Numbered from the stretch's first letter, positions 1 through 8,609 are shown. The stretch is 64,000 bases of DNA from UBA1952 sp965246905 (GCA_965246905.1 CBDFFZ010000032.1:80595-144594), one strand, 5' to 3'. A program made the numbers and translations. The notes: generated by a model from the sequence alone, not told the origin.

Positions 1-58
1 ACCCCCGCGCAATTAAACATTATCTTCGCGCCCATCCCACCAAATCATTGCTGCCCGT

Positions 59-1393
59 ATGACTTTTACTGACCTCAACCTCAATCCGTCCATTCAAAAA
101 GCCCTTGCCGCTCTTGGTTATACAACGCCTACCACCATCCAGGAGCGCGCCTTTCCGGTGGTTATGTCGGGGCGGGATGTTTGCGGTATCGCACAAACAG
201 GCACCGGTAAAACATTCGCCTACCTTCTGCCGCTGCTTCGCCAGTGGACCTTCTCCAAAGAAAAATACCCCCAGATACTCATCCTTGTGCCAACCCGCGA
301 GCTGGTTGCCCAGGTAACGGACGCTGCAAAGGCGCTTGGCGAATACATGAATATAGTAACCATCGGCGTATTCGGCGGGGTGAATATGGCCCCGCAGGCC
401 GCAGCTATAGAGCAGGGCTGCGATATCGTTGTGGCCACGCCCGGCCGCCTCATGGATCTTATCCTGAACGGCTTTCTCAAAACCAAGGCCATCAAAAAGC
501 TCGTGATCGATGAGGTGGATGAAATGCTGAACCTCGGCTTCCGCAGCCAGATACAGCGCGTGATAGAGCTCCTGCCGCCGCGCCGCCAGAACCTCATGTT
601 CTCTGCAACCATAACCGGTGAAGTAGAAGCTCTGCTCGCCCAATACTTCAACGACCCGGAGATGATCGAGGCCGCGCCAACAGGCACGCCGCTTGGGGGC
701 ATCGAGCAGGCCATGTATAAAGCGCCGAACTATTACACCAAGATCGATCTGCTGAAGCTCCTCCTGCATAATGAAAAATCCATGAAGCGGGTGCTTATTT
801 TCACGGCCACTAAATCCCTGGCGGATGAGGTATTTGAGGAGGTAGCAAAAGATTTCCCGGAAACTGTTGGCGTTATCCATTCCAACAAAGAGCAGAACCA
901 CCGCTTTACCACCGTGCGCAAATTTGCCTCCGGCGAATACCGCATCGTCATTGCAACCGATATTGTGGCGCGCGGCATCGATATTTCCGGCGTATCGCAC
1001 GTCATCAATTTCGATGTGCCGGAAGTGCCCGAGCACTATATGCACCGCATCGGGCGCACGGGCCGGGCCGATGCAAAAGGCCATGCGCTATCTTTCGTAA
1101 CCCCGAAAGACGAGCCGCATCTTGCAAAAATAGAAGCGCTCATGAATTACAGCATGGCCGAGCTGCCGATGCCCGAAGAGGTAGAAATATCGGACGTGCT
1201 CACCGAGGATGAAAAGCCGAAGGTGCACATGAAAGTCATCAAAATAAAACAGCCAAAGCGCGAGGATGCGGGCGCAGCCTTCCACGAAAAATCTGCCAAG
1301 AACAGTAAGGTGAACGTAAAGAAGCCCCGCCATTCCGATGTCATGATGGCCAAGTACGGCAAAAAGAAAACCAGGGGCGCAAAGAAGAAATAG
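59..1393 (+). CDS. DEAD-box family ATP-dependent RNA helicase
   Basis: This 444-residue protein is an ATP-dependent RNA helicase expected to unwind RNA in the cytoplasm during ribosome assembly or mRNA turnover. Visible motifs, in order, are the Q-motif region (about 3-28), motif I AQTGTGKT (45-52), motif Ia PTREL, TPGR (127-130), motif II DEVD (151-154), motif III SAT (182-184), motif V ATDIVARGID and motif VI HRIGRTGR (about 329-336). Motif II reads DEVD instead of the usual DEAD; the two acidic residues needed for magnesium and ATP are kept. After about residue 370 comes a lysine-rich tail (KKKTRGAKKK at the end), typical of RNA-binding tails in this family. The ATG at 59 puts the Q-motif at the normal distance from the start. 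The gene is one base from the following secreted-protein gene, so the two may be cotranscribed. The precise subfamily (RhlE, CshA or other) is not assigned. Confidence 0.93.
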   Translation: MTFTDLNLNPSIQKALAALGYTTPTTIQERAFPVVMSGRDVCGIAQTGTGKTFAYLLPLLRQWTFSKEKYPQILILVPTRELVAQVTDAAKALGEYMNIVTIGVFGGVNMAPQAAAIEQGCDIVVATPGRLMDLILNGFLKTKAIKKLVIDEVDEMLNLGFRSQIQRVIELLPPRRQNLMFSATITGEVEALLAQYFNDPEMIEAAPTGTPLGGIEQAMYKAPNYYTKIDLLKLLLHNEKSMKRVLIFTATKSLADEVFEEVAKDFPETVGVIHSNKEQNHRFTTVRKFASGEYRIVIATDIVARGIDISGVSHVINFDVPEVPEHYMHRIGRTGRADAKGHALSFVTPKDEPHLAKIEALMNYSMAELPMPEEVEISDVLTEDEKPKVHMKVIKIKQPKREDAGAAFHEKSAKNSKVNVKKPRHSDVMMAKYGKKKTRGAKKK

Positions 1394-1394
1394 G

Positions 1395-2042
1395 ATGATG
1401 CTCCCTACCTCCGCTAAATGGCTTTTCACAGCCATCGTCTGCCTGCTCTGCACAACCATCTACGCCCAGAAACGCACCGCAGTATTCAAGGTAGATGTTA
1501 AAGGGGCCCCCGGCCACCTGAAGCCCGCAGACATCCATGTACACATCCGCGAATCCATAGACCGCGAGCGCTTTCTCAAAGCCGACGGTACGCTCGACGA
1601 AGAGAAATTCACCGCGGCAACAAGCGGCAAGCTCGATACCAACATCGCGCTCAGTCCCGAGTTCTCCTTCCGCCTGCGCGATCTTATCACCGGCGCCGCC
1701 TACAGCATGAGCATCTATTATTGGGTACCGCTCAATGCGGTGCCGGCCCCTGAATTCCGCCGCTTCCGCTCCACCTATCAATCCGTAAAGATCAATAGCT
1801 GGGCCTTTGAGTACACCATTGCGCCGCCGCCGTTTTGCGCCTATGATAATACCTTGAACAACCCCACCTGCCCCAAATGCCGCCGGAGCGACAGCGTGCT
1901 GCCCGTATTATACGATGGCGAAGAGGTAGAAACCCCCGCAGAGATCACCTTACCTGCGCCCATAAAATCCCACAAAGCACTTGTGCCCGATAACGGCTGC
2001 AACCCCAACTGGTATTGCGGGCGCGACAAGCTAAGCTTCTAA
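1395..2042 (+). CDS. Secreted hypothetical protein with C-terminal CPKC / WYC cysteine motif
   Basis: A 215-residue protein of unknown function. The N-terminus has a signal peptide: a short polar start, a hydrophobic stretch (about 9-20) and a likely cut after IYA, so the product is exported to the periplasm or outer membrane. The mature part contains no catalytic motif I recognise. The last 60 residues hold a CPKC pair (about 159-162) and a final WYCGRDKLSF with another cysteine. From memory, similar CPKC...WYC...D...F endings occur in uncharacterised Bacteroidota proteins and look like a metal-binding or disulphide-bonded knuckle; this is a recollection, not a search result. The start ATG lies one base after the helicase stop, with a second ATG directly behind it, so the genes may form a two-gene unit. 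Confidence 0.75.
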   Translation: MMLPTSAKWLFTAIVCLLCTTIYAQKRTAVFKVDVKGAPGHLKPADIHVHIRESIDRERFLKADGTLDEEKFTAATSGKLDTNIALSPEFSFRLRDLITGAAYSMSIYYWVPLNAVPAPEFRRFRSTYQSVKINSWAFEYTIAPPPFCAYDNTLNNPTCPKCRRSDSVLPVLYDGEEVETPAEITLPAPIKSHKALVPDNGCNPNWYCGRDKLSF

Positions 2043-2048
2043 CTATAG

Positions 2049-2068
2049 GGGCAGAAAATTTTCTGCCC
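2049..2068. terminator. Perfect 20-bp palindrome after the secreted-protein gene
   Basis: GGGCAGAAAA directly followed by its reverse complement, starting 6 bases after the stop of the secreted-protein gene. It can form a 10-bp stem with no spacer, or a slightly open loop, in the transcript. No T-tract follows, so it may act as an mRNA 3' stabiliser rather than an intrinsic terminator. Confidence 0.5.
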
Positions 2069-2078
2069 TGTATGGATA

Positions 2079-2165
2079 TGGGCGCACCCTGCGGGCCGGG
2101 CTATCCGTTCCAATCTCCCGGCGGAAGGGCCGGGAGGATTTCCACTACTATCCCTTGCGCGGGCT
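2079..2165. repeat. GC-rich dispersed intergenic repeat with inner hairpin
   Basis: This non-coding stretch contains a CTCCCGGC...GCCGGGAG type hairpin and the phrases CTATCCGTTCCAA and ACTATCCCTTGCGCGGGCT. A related, more decayed copy lies at 44336-44394 (CATCCATTCCAAGTCCCGC...GCGGGAGC...TGTCCGGGCT). The family resembles GC-rich intergenic repeats that I recall from many Bacteroidota genomes. No coding potential is apparent. Confidence 0.5.
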
Positions 2166-2175
2166 CCTACACACT

Positions 2176-2208
2176 AAGGAAGCCTTCGCTCTAAGCGAAG
2201 CCTTCCTT
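2176..2208. repeat. Long 15-bp-arm hairpin
   Basis: Two 15-base arms (AAGGAAGCCTTCGCT and its reverse complement with one mismatch) are separated by three bases, CTA. It lies just beyond the terminator of the minus-strand gene A. It may protect or terminate transcripts from either side. Confidence 0.55.
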
Positions 2209-2211
2209 CAC

Positions 2212-2240
2212 AAAAAAAGCGCAGGCCTCAAAGCCCGCGC
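2212..2240 (-). terminator. Rho-independent terminator of orphan gene A
   Basis: Read on the minus strand, a GC-rich stem (GCGCGGGC pairing with GCCTGCGC, one G-T pair, loop of about five bases) is followed at once by seven T residues (2218 to 2212). It lies about 30 bases past the stop of the minus-strand gene at 2271-2954 and is well placed to end that transcript. Confidence 0.75.
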
Positions 2241-2270
2241 CAATAAAAAACATCCAGCCTCTAAGAAATA

Positions 2271-2954
2271 CTACATTATTAATCCATCCCGTGCGCTATC
2301 CACGTGCCCCGCAGCAGCATCCACAATGATCCGCGCCTTCTTGTATTCCGCTACAAAATCAGGATACTCCTTAGCGAATGTATTGATCATCTTATCCATC
2401 ACATGGAGCGCCTTGTTGCCCATGCGCGCAATGGCAGGTATATCATCCGTAGCTACACTCCGCTTCACGATCGCCCCGCGCGGTGCATTGATCTTTCCCT
2501 TAAAAGCCGCTGCGTATTCCGCCAGCTCTTCCAGGTCGCCATCCTGCAGACCGTATTCAGCCAGCTCCTGCTCGTATTTTTTTCCCAGCCCGTGCACCTC
2601 CATAATTTTATCATAGGCGATGTTATCCCGCAGGTGTACTATATCATACACCCCAAACATCATTGCCCGGTACAGCTCCTGGTTGTCATTATCCAGCGCA
2701 AAGGCCTGCAGGATATCGCCTATATAATCCGCTTTTTCCGCAGCGCGCATCTGCCATGCATCCTTATCATCCCGGATGCCCGTCAAGTCCTTTCCCTGCT
2801 CTAAGCTTGCGGCATCCATCTGCCGCTCCGCTTCGCGTAAGGTAGCCACATGGCGCATAAACGGTGCGCGCTTCCGGATTACATCTTCATACTTCGTAAG
2901 CACGCCAAGGGTAGCCCCCCACATGTTCCGGGTGTTCTCAAACTTGCTCTTCAT
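2271..2954 (-). CDS. Orphan helical protein A, partner of 21-bp array A
   Basis: A 227-residue, soluble, charged protein with no signal peptide or membrane segment. It is very rich in predicted helix, with long runs of A, E, K, L and D and few aromatic residues. I do not recognise a catalytic motif. From memory, the part from about 115 to 215 (YGLQDGDLEELAEYAAAF ... INAPRGAIVKR ... YPDFVAEYKKARIIVDA) resembles an uncharacterised family that is common in Bacteroidota; this was not checked. Its region GL...L.EYAA..K also matches a segment of gene C at 37717-38475. The gene has its own terminator at 2212-2240. Its start codon lies 89 bp from a 21-bp-period tandem array at 3044-3253, the same kind of partner seen beside genes B and C, although here the gene is transcribed away from the array. 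A DNA- or RNA-binding or scaffold role would be pure inference. Confidence 0.8.
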   Translation of the reverse strand: MKSKFENTRNMWGATLGVLTKYEDVIRKRAPFMRHVATLREAERQMDAASLEQGKDLTGIRDDKDAWQMRAAEKADYIGDILQAFALDNDNQELYRAMMFGVYDIVHLRDNIAYDKIMEVHGLGKKYEQELAEYGLQDGDLEELAEYAAAFKGKINAPRGAIVKRSVATDDIPAIARMGNKALHVMDKMINTFAKEYPDFVAEYKKARIIVDAAAGHVDSARDGLIM

Positions 2955-3043
2955 TATTAACTATTTAAGGGTGAGATGAAAAAGCTAAGCTATAACATCC
3001 CTTTCAATGGAAAATACATTGAAATAAAAATATCCAAAAGTGA

Positions 3044-3253
3044 AATACACCTCGGTCCGGCATCGATACACCACCGTCCGCATCCGATACACCTCAGTCC
3101 GGCATCAATACACCACCGTCCGAGGCCGATACTCCGGAATCCGCAATCGATACACCCGCAGCCGGAAGCAATACACCGGCGGCCGGAACAGATACACCAT
3201 CAGCCCTTCTGAAAACACCGCAATCCGGTACGGATACACATCAGGCCGCAATC
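3044..3253. repeat. 21-bp-period tandem array A (10 units plus a decayed 11th)
   Basis: Ten consecutive units of exactly 21 bp start at 3044, 3065, 3086, 3107, 3128, 3149, 3170, 3191, 3212 and 3233. An eleventh, decayed unit runs into the ABC permease stop codon. Each unit has a first block [G/A]ATACACC (positions 1-8), a mostly variable triplet (9-11), a second block close to GTCCGG (12-17) and a semi-variable tail (18-21). There are no insertions or deletions over 210 bp, although individual units differ by up to about half of their bases. The array fills the gap between gene A and the ABC permease. Since 21 is a multiple of three, frames stay open through it, but the frames give only heptad copies of the DNA repeat and I do not call a gene here. 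Confidence 0.9.
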
Positions 3254-3263
3254 AAAACACCAC

Positions 3264-4364
3264 CTATTCCCACTTAAACAGCCGCGCAGCAGCAATATAA
3301 ACCACCACACCCCAGATGCCCAGCGCCAGCAGATCCCAGCGGAGCTCCCATAAGCCGGCGCCCTCAAAGGCCACCTGCCGCATCGCATCATTCAGGTAAG
3401 TAAGCGGCATCGCCTTCGTAACTGGCTGCAGCCATTTAGGGAAAACATCTACCGAGAAGAACGTACCCGCCAGCAGGAACTGCGGCAGCGTAATAAGGTT
3501 GGATAGCGGCGGTATCGTAGCCTCCGATTTTGCCACCCCGCTGATGATGAAGCCAAAGCCCATAAACACCATCGTAGCCAGCATACTGAGCCCCAGCAGG
3601 GCCATAAACGTAGCAAACCCATGAATAAGCGTAAACCCAAAGGCAAAATGCCCTACGGAGATCACGATTACTGAAGTAAGCAGCTGGAAGATAAGGCGGG
3701 CGATGCCTTCGCTTAAAACAATAACCTCCCGGCGCACCGGCGTGGCAAAAAAGCGCTTCAGCACCAGCGTCTGCCGCAGGTTGAAGAACACGAATGCCGT
3801 ACCGAACACCGAGCCGGCAAGCAGCGAAAAGCCGAGCTGTCCGGGCAGGATAAAATCGATCGTCTTGTACTCGCGCACCGTCTGCTGCACCACCTCCATA
3901 TTGGCAAGCTGCGCCGTGCGGATCGTGATCTCCGGGTCCATCCGTTGAATGGCCTGCTGTATAATGGCCTGTAGCTGCGGCACCTTATCCATCCGCGAGG
4001 AGGCGCCGCGCAGCACTATTTTATAGCGCGGTGCCGTGCCGGCAGGCTGCGCATGTATCAGCACCGAAGCCGTAATGTCGCCCTCACTCAGCGCCTTGCT
4101 TACCGCAGCAGCATCTTTCAGATCACTCCATTTAAGCACGGGTACCTGCCGGAGCGCGCTGTAAAGCGCATTGGCCGTATCCGAGCCCGGCGCATTAGCC
4201 ACCCGTATGCTGAAGCCATTGCCTCTCCCGATAAACCCGAAAACAAGAATAAAGATCAGCGGGAAGGCAATGCCGAAAACAATAGCGGAAGGCGAGCGCA
4301 GGATAGATTGTAAACTGGCGGTAACAAGCGCCCGGAGCGCACGGGCATTGCTGTAAGTAGGCAT
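3264..4364 (-). CDS. ABC-2 type transporter permease
   Basis: A 366-residue inner-membrane permease of an ABC export system (ABC-2 family). There is one membrane segment near the N-terminus (about 23-45, ending VFGFIGRG). A large extracytoplasmic domain follows (about 48-170), and then five to six hydrophobic segments from about 172 to 362 carrying the usual ABC-2 core (PGQLGFSLLAGSVFGTAF ... LKRFFATPVRR ... LPQFLLAGTFF ... PLTYLNDAMRQVAFEG). The family partners with a separate ATPase, but no ATP-binding gene adjoins it here, so it must pair with one encoded elsewhere or the operon has been split. The substrate is unknown; drugs, lipids or heme-like compounds are typical of the family. The start M-P-T-Y sits 28 residues before the predicted core of the first membrane segment. 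Its stop codon overlaps the decayed last unit of array A. Confidence 0.9.
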   Translation of the reverse strand: MPTYSNARALRALVTASLQSILRSPSAIVFGIAFPLIFILVFGFIGRGNGFSIRVANAPGSDTANALYSALRQVPVLKWSDLKDAAAVSKALSEGDITASVLIHAQPAGTAPRYKIVLRGASSRMDKVPQLQAIIQQAIQRMDPEITIRTAQLANMEVVQQTVREYKTIDFILPGQLGFSLLAGSVFGTAFVFFNLRQTLVLKRFFATPVRREVIVLSEGIARLIFQLLTSVIVISVGHFAFGFTLIHGFATFMALLGLSMLATMVFMGFGFIISGVAKSEATIPPLSNLITLPQFLLAGTFFSVDVFPKWLQPVTKAMPLTYLNDAMRQVAFEGAGLWELRWDLLALGIWGVVVYIAAARLFKWE

Positions 4365-4540
4365 AAGAAAGGCAAAAGTGAGGATTAAAATCTATTCCCG
4401 GTAAAAGAAAACGGCGCCTGTAAAACGATTTTAATTTAAGCGCCCGCCGATTAGAAATGAGAAGCAAAAGCCACAGTAGCACAAAACAGCTAAACAAATC
4501 AACTAATCGCCCTAATTTTACGCCTCTTACAAAAATTGCT

Positions 4541-7297
4541 ATGCAGGATTTCTCTTACGTGATGAGCGCCGACCCCGCCGCCATCGAATCCCTTTACAAC
4601 GATTATACAAAAGACACAAAATCAGTTGACCCCGAATGGGTGCGCTTCTTCGAAGGCTTTGATTTTGCCTATGCCAAAGCGCCCGCAAACGGCTCTGCTG
4701 CGAAGAACGGCAGTGTAAACGGCGCATCGGCTCTGCCCGGTAATATTGAAAAGGAATTCGGCGTTTTCCGCCTCATCCGCTCTTACCGCAAGCGCGGCCA
4801 CCTCATCGCCACTACCAATCCCATCCGCGCCCGCAAAGACCGCAAGCCTTATCTCGATCTGGCAGACTTTCACCTATCGGAAGCCGATCTCGGGATGCCT
4901 TTCGCCGCAGGCAAATTTGCCGGTATGGAAGGCGCAAAGCTGGGCGATATCATTGCACATCTGAAGCTGGTTTATGCCGGTGATGTAGGCATAGAATACA
5001 CTTACATTACCGACAAAGCGCGGTGCGGCTGGATAGAAAGGGAGTTTGAGCAGTTACAAACATTACAGCTCACCACAGACCAGAAAAAGCGCATTCTTTT
5101 TAAGCTGAATGAAGGCGTAATTTTCGAAAAGTTCCTCCATACCAAATACATAGGCCAAAAGCGGTTCTCGCTCGAAGGCGGCGAGAGCACGATCCCGGCG
5201 CTGGATAGCATTCTTAATGAATCGGTGTTAGCCGGCGTACAGGAAGTAGTGATCGGCATGGCCCACCGCGGCCGCCTCAACGTGCTGGCCAATACGCTCG
5301 GCAAAACCTACGAGCAAATATTCTCGGAGTTTGAAGGCAATATGCCCAAAGATACCACCATGGGCAGTGGCGATGTAAAGTACCACCTCGGCTTCCGCGC
5401 CAATATCAAAACGGCTTCCGGTAATGAAATAAATGTACAGCTCACGCCAAACCCTTCCCACCTCGAAGTGGTAGATCCGGTAGTAGCAGGCTTCGCGCGC
5501 GCCAAAGCGGATGTGCTTTATGCAAATGAGTACGATAAGGTGTTGCCGATTATCATTCATGGTGATGCGGCCGTGGCTGGCCTCGGCGTAGTTTATGAGC
5601 TGCTGCAAATGAGCATGCTGAAAGGCTACAGCACCGGAGGCACTATTCATTTCGTGATCAATAATCAGATTGGCTTCACAACAGATTTTGAAGATGCGCG
5701 CTCTGCGGATTACTGTACCAGCATTGCTGCGATGGTTCAGGCTCCGGTACTGCATGTAAACGGCGATGACCCTGAAGCAGTGGTAAAAGCCGCGATGATG
5801 GCGGTAAAGTACCGGCAGGAATACAACCAGGATATCTTTATAGATATGGTGTGCTACCGCCGGCACGGCCACAACGAAGGCGATGACCCGAGCTTCACGC
5901 AACCCAAAATGTATGAGGTGATTAAAACACACCCTAATGCGCGCGAGGTTTACAATAAGCAATTAATAGAGCGTGGCGATGTGGACGCTGCACTGGCAAA
6001 AGAGATGGAGGATTCCTTCTGGAAAGCGCTGCAGGAGCGCCTCGATGAGCTGAAGCAAAAGCCGCTGCCCTACCAGCTGCAGGGGCCGGAACAAGCCTGG
6101 AAGAATTTAATGCGCGCAACGCCTGCGGATTTTGAAAAAAGCCCGGAAACAGGCATCGGCGGAGAAAAAGTGGAAGAGCTATTCCGCGGCCTGATGAAGA
6201 TTAAAGAAGGATACAAGCCGCTGCGCAAAATACAGAAGCTGCTCGATGAAAAAGTAAAGCTTTATGAAGAGCAGGGCCTGCTCGACTGGTCCTCAGGCGA
6301 GCTGCTTTCTTATGCATCTATCCTGAGAGATGAAAAAGAAGTGCGCTTCAGCGGGCAGGATGTGCAGCGCGGCACCTTTAGCCATCGCCACGCTATTCTT
6401 CATGATGAGGATACCAATGAAGAGTATAACCGCGTAAATGCCGCAGTAGGCGGTGACCATAAATTCCATATCTACAACTCGCCGCTCAACGAGTTTGCGG
6501 TGCTCGGCTTTGAATATGGCTATTCCATAGCCAACCCCGATACGCTTACGATCTGGGAGGCGCAATTCGGCGATTTTGCAAATGGCTGCCAAACGGTGAT
6601 CGATCAGTACATTATATCCGGCGAAAGCAAATGGCAAAAAATGAGCGGGCTGGTAATGCTGCTGCCGCACGGCTATGAAGGGCAGGGGCCGGAGCACTCC
6701 AGCGCCCGCTTAGAGCGCTTCCTACAGCTTTGCGCGGAGAATAATATTATCATTACCAACATCAGCACGAGTGCCAATTTCTTCCACGCTATGCGCCGCC
6801 AACTTGCCTGGAATTTCCGGAAGCCGCTCATCAATTTTTCCCCGAAGGCCAATCTGCGCCAGGGAAGGGCAGCCTCTCCAAAGGCAGCATTTGCCGAAGG
6901 CTGTTTTCAGGAAGTGATCAATGATCCGGAAGTAAAGGATGTAAAGGCCATAAAGCGGGTGATCCTGTGCAGCGGCAAGATCTATTATGATCTTACAGAA
7001 AAGCTTGTGGCTGACAGCCGTACCGATATTGCCGTGGTGCGCCTCGAGCAGATATATCCTACGCCGGTTGCGCAGCTTGTTGCATTGCGTGCGTTGTACA
7101 AAGAGGCCGAATGGGTATGGGTGCAGGAAGAGCCGCGCAATATGGGCGCCTTATCTTTCCTGAAGCTTAACCTGCCGGACGAGCTTGCCATGAAGAAATA
7201 CATATCACGGCCAGCAATGGCTGCATCTGCCACCGGCTTTAGCAAGATGCACGCTAAAGAACAGGCTGCTATTGTTGATGAGGCAATCGCTATGTGA
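4541..7297 (+). CDS. sucA: 2-oxoglutarate dehydrogenase E1 component
   Basis: This enzyme decarboxylates 2-oxoglutarate with thiamine diphosphate and passes the succinyl group to the E2 subunit of the TCA-cycle complex. The open frame extends to an ATG at 4457, but the family N-terminus (MQDFSYVMSADPAAIESLYNDY, with the E2-binding helix) begins at the ATG at 4541, giving 918 residues, the usual length. Seen in order are the YRKRGHLIA linker, the catalytic HRGRLNVLAN, the TPP-binding GDAAVAGLGVVYE, the NNQIGFTT loop, and the C-terminal part with LPHGYEGQGPEHSSARLERFLQLC and VWVQEEPRNMGA. The sucB (E2) gene usual next to it is missing: the next gene is a secreted T9SS protein. The partner subunit must be encoded elsewhere. 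Confidence 0.97.
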   Translation: MQDFSYVMSADPAAIESLYNDYTKDTKSVDPEWVRFFEGFDFAYAKAPANGSAAKNGSVNGASALPGNIEKEFGVFRLIRSYRKRGHLIATTNPIRARKDRKPYLDLADFHLSEADLGMPFAAGKFAGMEGAKLGDIIAHLKLVYAGDVGIEYTYITDKARCGWIEREFEQLQTLQLTTDQKKRILFKLNEGVIFEKFLHTKYIGQKRFSLEGGESTIPALDSILNESVLAGVQEVVIGMAHRGRLNVLANTLGKTYEQIFSEFEGNMPKDTTMGSGDVKYHLGFRANIKTASGNEINVQLTPNPSHLEVVDPVVAGFARAKADVLYANEYDKVLPIIIHGDAAVAGLGVVYELLQMSMLKGYSTGGTIHFVINNQIGFTTDFEDARSADYCTSIAAMVQAPVLHVNGDDPEAVVKAAMMAVKYRQEYNQDIFIDMVCYRRHGHNEGDDPSFTQPKMYEVIKTHPNAREVYNKQLIERGDVDAALAKEMEDSFWKALQERLDELKQKPLPYQLQGPEQAWKNLMRATPADFEKSPETGIGGEKVEELFRGLMKIKEGYKPLRKIQKLLDEKVKLYEEQGLLDWSSGELLSYASILRDEKEVRFSGQDVQRGTFSHRHAILHDEDTNEEYNRVNAAVGGDHKFHIYNSPLNEFAVLGFEYGYSIANPDTLTIWEAQFGDFANGCQTVIDQYIISGESKWQKMSGLVMLLPHGYEGQGPEHSSARLERFLQLCAENNIIITNISTSANFFHAMRRQLAWNFRKPLINFSPKANLRQGRAASPKAAFAEGCFQEVINDPEVKDVKAIKRVILCSGKIYYDLTEKLVADSRTDIAVVRLEQIYPTPVAQLVALRALYKEAEWVWVQEEPRNMGALSFLKLNLPDELAMKKYISRPAMAASATGFSKMHAKEQAAIVDEAIAM

Positions 7298-7381
7298 TTC
7301 CGCAGAAATTTAATAACATTACGGAAGTAATCAGATGCTACGCGCTGAGTTGCTAATTTTGGTGATCATTAAATACCATTC

Positions 7382-8404
7382 ATGAAAAAAATTATTACAC
7401 TGGTTTTGTGCGTAGCAGTTTTTACTCCTGTACATGCAAAACAAAAAAATACCGCAAAGCTGCATAAGGAACAGGGCGCTTCAACGCATGTTGCTGCTGC
7501 TAACCGTGGCAACGCAACTACAGATACTTTGCTTATGCCCGCAAGCTTTATGCCCGGCTCACCCTGCTACTCATCCCTCGGCATTTATTCAACTGCCGCG
7601 GGCGATCATCTTGCCGGCAACAATTCCTACAATGACAAGGAGGTGCTGATGCGTTATGCGCTTCATGATTACAATACACTTCTCCCTGCTGCTGTAGATA
7701 CGGTAAAGGCGCTCTTCGGCAGAAAGCATATATTCGGCAACGGCAACCTGAGGGCAAAAATTTATGCCTGTGATACAGATGGCAACCCAACTGCATTGCT
7801 TGGCACAAGTATGGTCATAACAGTAAATAAAGTAGATACAGCCGGCGGACTGACCCGTTTTGGCTTTGCAACACCGGTTACAATTACTTCCGACAGCTTC
7901 TTTGTTGCTGTAGATTTCTCGTCGCTGTATGCAACGGGCGATTCCGTTGCGTTGTTGAGCACTGATTCAGCTTGCGCCACTGCAAAAGCAGGAAGCGCTG
8001 CATGGTCTCGGATAAGCGATGGCAACTATTTTGCTTTTGCCGATACGGTAAACAACTGGGGCAATGCCTATGACGTTGGCATCTTTCCGCATTTATCCGC
8101 AACTGCCGGTCCGGTGGTACCTACCGGTATCAGCAATGTTGCCCAAAATAGTTTCGCAGCAACGGTGTACCCTGTTCCTGCAACAAATAAGGTAACTGTT
8201 GCCTATACTGCTCAGGATAACAGCAGTACAGTGATCTGCTTGCGCGACGTAACAGGTAAAACTATTGCCACCTGCAAAATGCAAACTATAATGGGGAGCG
8301 TTTATGAAACTTCATTTGCTGTAAGCCACCTTAGCCGTGGGCTTTATTTTGTGGAGCTTTCATCTGGTAATAACAAGAGTTTGATTAAGCTGAGTGTTCA
8401 GTAG
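7382..8404 (+). CDS. T9SS type A sorting-domain secreted protein (copy 1)
   Basis: A 340-residue exported protein of unknown function. It has a signal peptide (MKKIITLVLCVAVFTPVHA) and a long beta-rich middle. The C-terminal T9SS sorting domain of about 80 residues contains the YPVPATNKVTV entry strand and ends in LSRGLYFVELSSGNNKSLIKLSVQ. The C-terminus directs passage through the type IX secretion system to the surface or medium. The middle has no recognised catalytic motif. The gene at 8610-9617 is a clear paralogue with the same order of motifs (ACDTDGNPTALLGTS here, ADDGTGAPGVLLGTS there), so the pair arose by tandem duplication. A TAATTTTG element at 7354-7361 resembles the Bacteroidota -7 box. 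A strong terminator follows at 8421-8461, so each copy is its own unit. Confidence 0.88.
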   Translation: MKKIITLVLCVAVFTPVHAKQKNTAKLHKEQGASTHVAAANRGNATTDTLLMPASFMPGSPCYSSLGIYSTAAGDHLAGNNSYNDKEVLMRYALHDYNTLLPAAVDTVKALFGRKHIFGNGNLRAKIYACDTDGNPTALLGTSMVITVNKVDTAGGLTRFGFATPVTITSDSFFVAVDFSSLYATGDSVALLSTDSACATAKAGSAAWSRISDGNYFAFADTVNNWGNAYDVGIFPHLSATAGPVVPTGISNVAQNSFAATVYPVPATNKVTVAYTAQDNSSTVICLRDVTGKTIATCKMQTIMGSVYETSFAVSHLSRGLYFVELSSGNNKSLIKLSVQ

Positions 8405-8420
8405 TCCTAAAAATATTTTG

Positions 8421-8461
8421 AGAAAGCCTGTCTGCATTATTGCAGGCAGGCTTTCTTTTTG
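8421..8461 (+). terminator. Rho-independent terminator after T9SS copy 1
   Basis: A 16-bp near-perfect stem (AGAAAGCCTGTCTGCA, loop TTAT, then its complement with one G-T pair) is followed by a T-tract. It begins 17 bases after the stop codon. Confidence 0.88.
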
Positions 8462-8609
8462 TACGATGCATTTTTTTGCGGTTAAGCTAACTTTTACCGC
8501 CAAAAGAAGCAAGCTTTAAAAAACGCAGTTGAGATAATGTAAAATTGCGGGAATCAATGTTTTGTGTTATTTTGATTTGTAAATTTGTCGTTAACAATAA
8601 AACTATCTA

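Noticed and set aside
20..1084. 354-codon minus-strand open frame opposite the DEAD-box helicase
   Set aside because: A shadow of the helicase gene; cysteine- and histidine-rich sequence without domain, while the plus strand encodes a full set of helicase motifs.
2976..3300. Open frames through array A (one begins with ATG at 2976 and reads MKKLSYNIPFNGKY before heptads)
   Set aside because: A 21-bp period keeps all stop-free frames open. Two frames are equally open, one stops in unit 8, and the peptide is just the DNA repeat translated. No support for a real protein, though the first 20 codons look less random than expected.
4457..4540. Extended N-terminus of SucA
   Set aside because: 28 extra codons are low-complexity polar sequence; the family start is the ATG at 4541.
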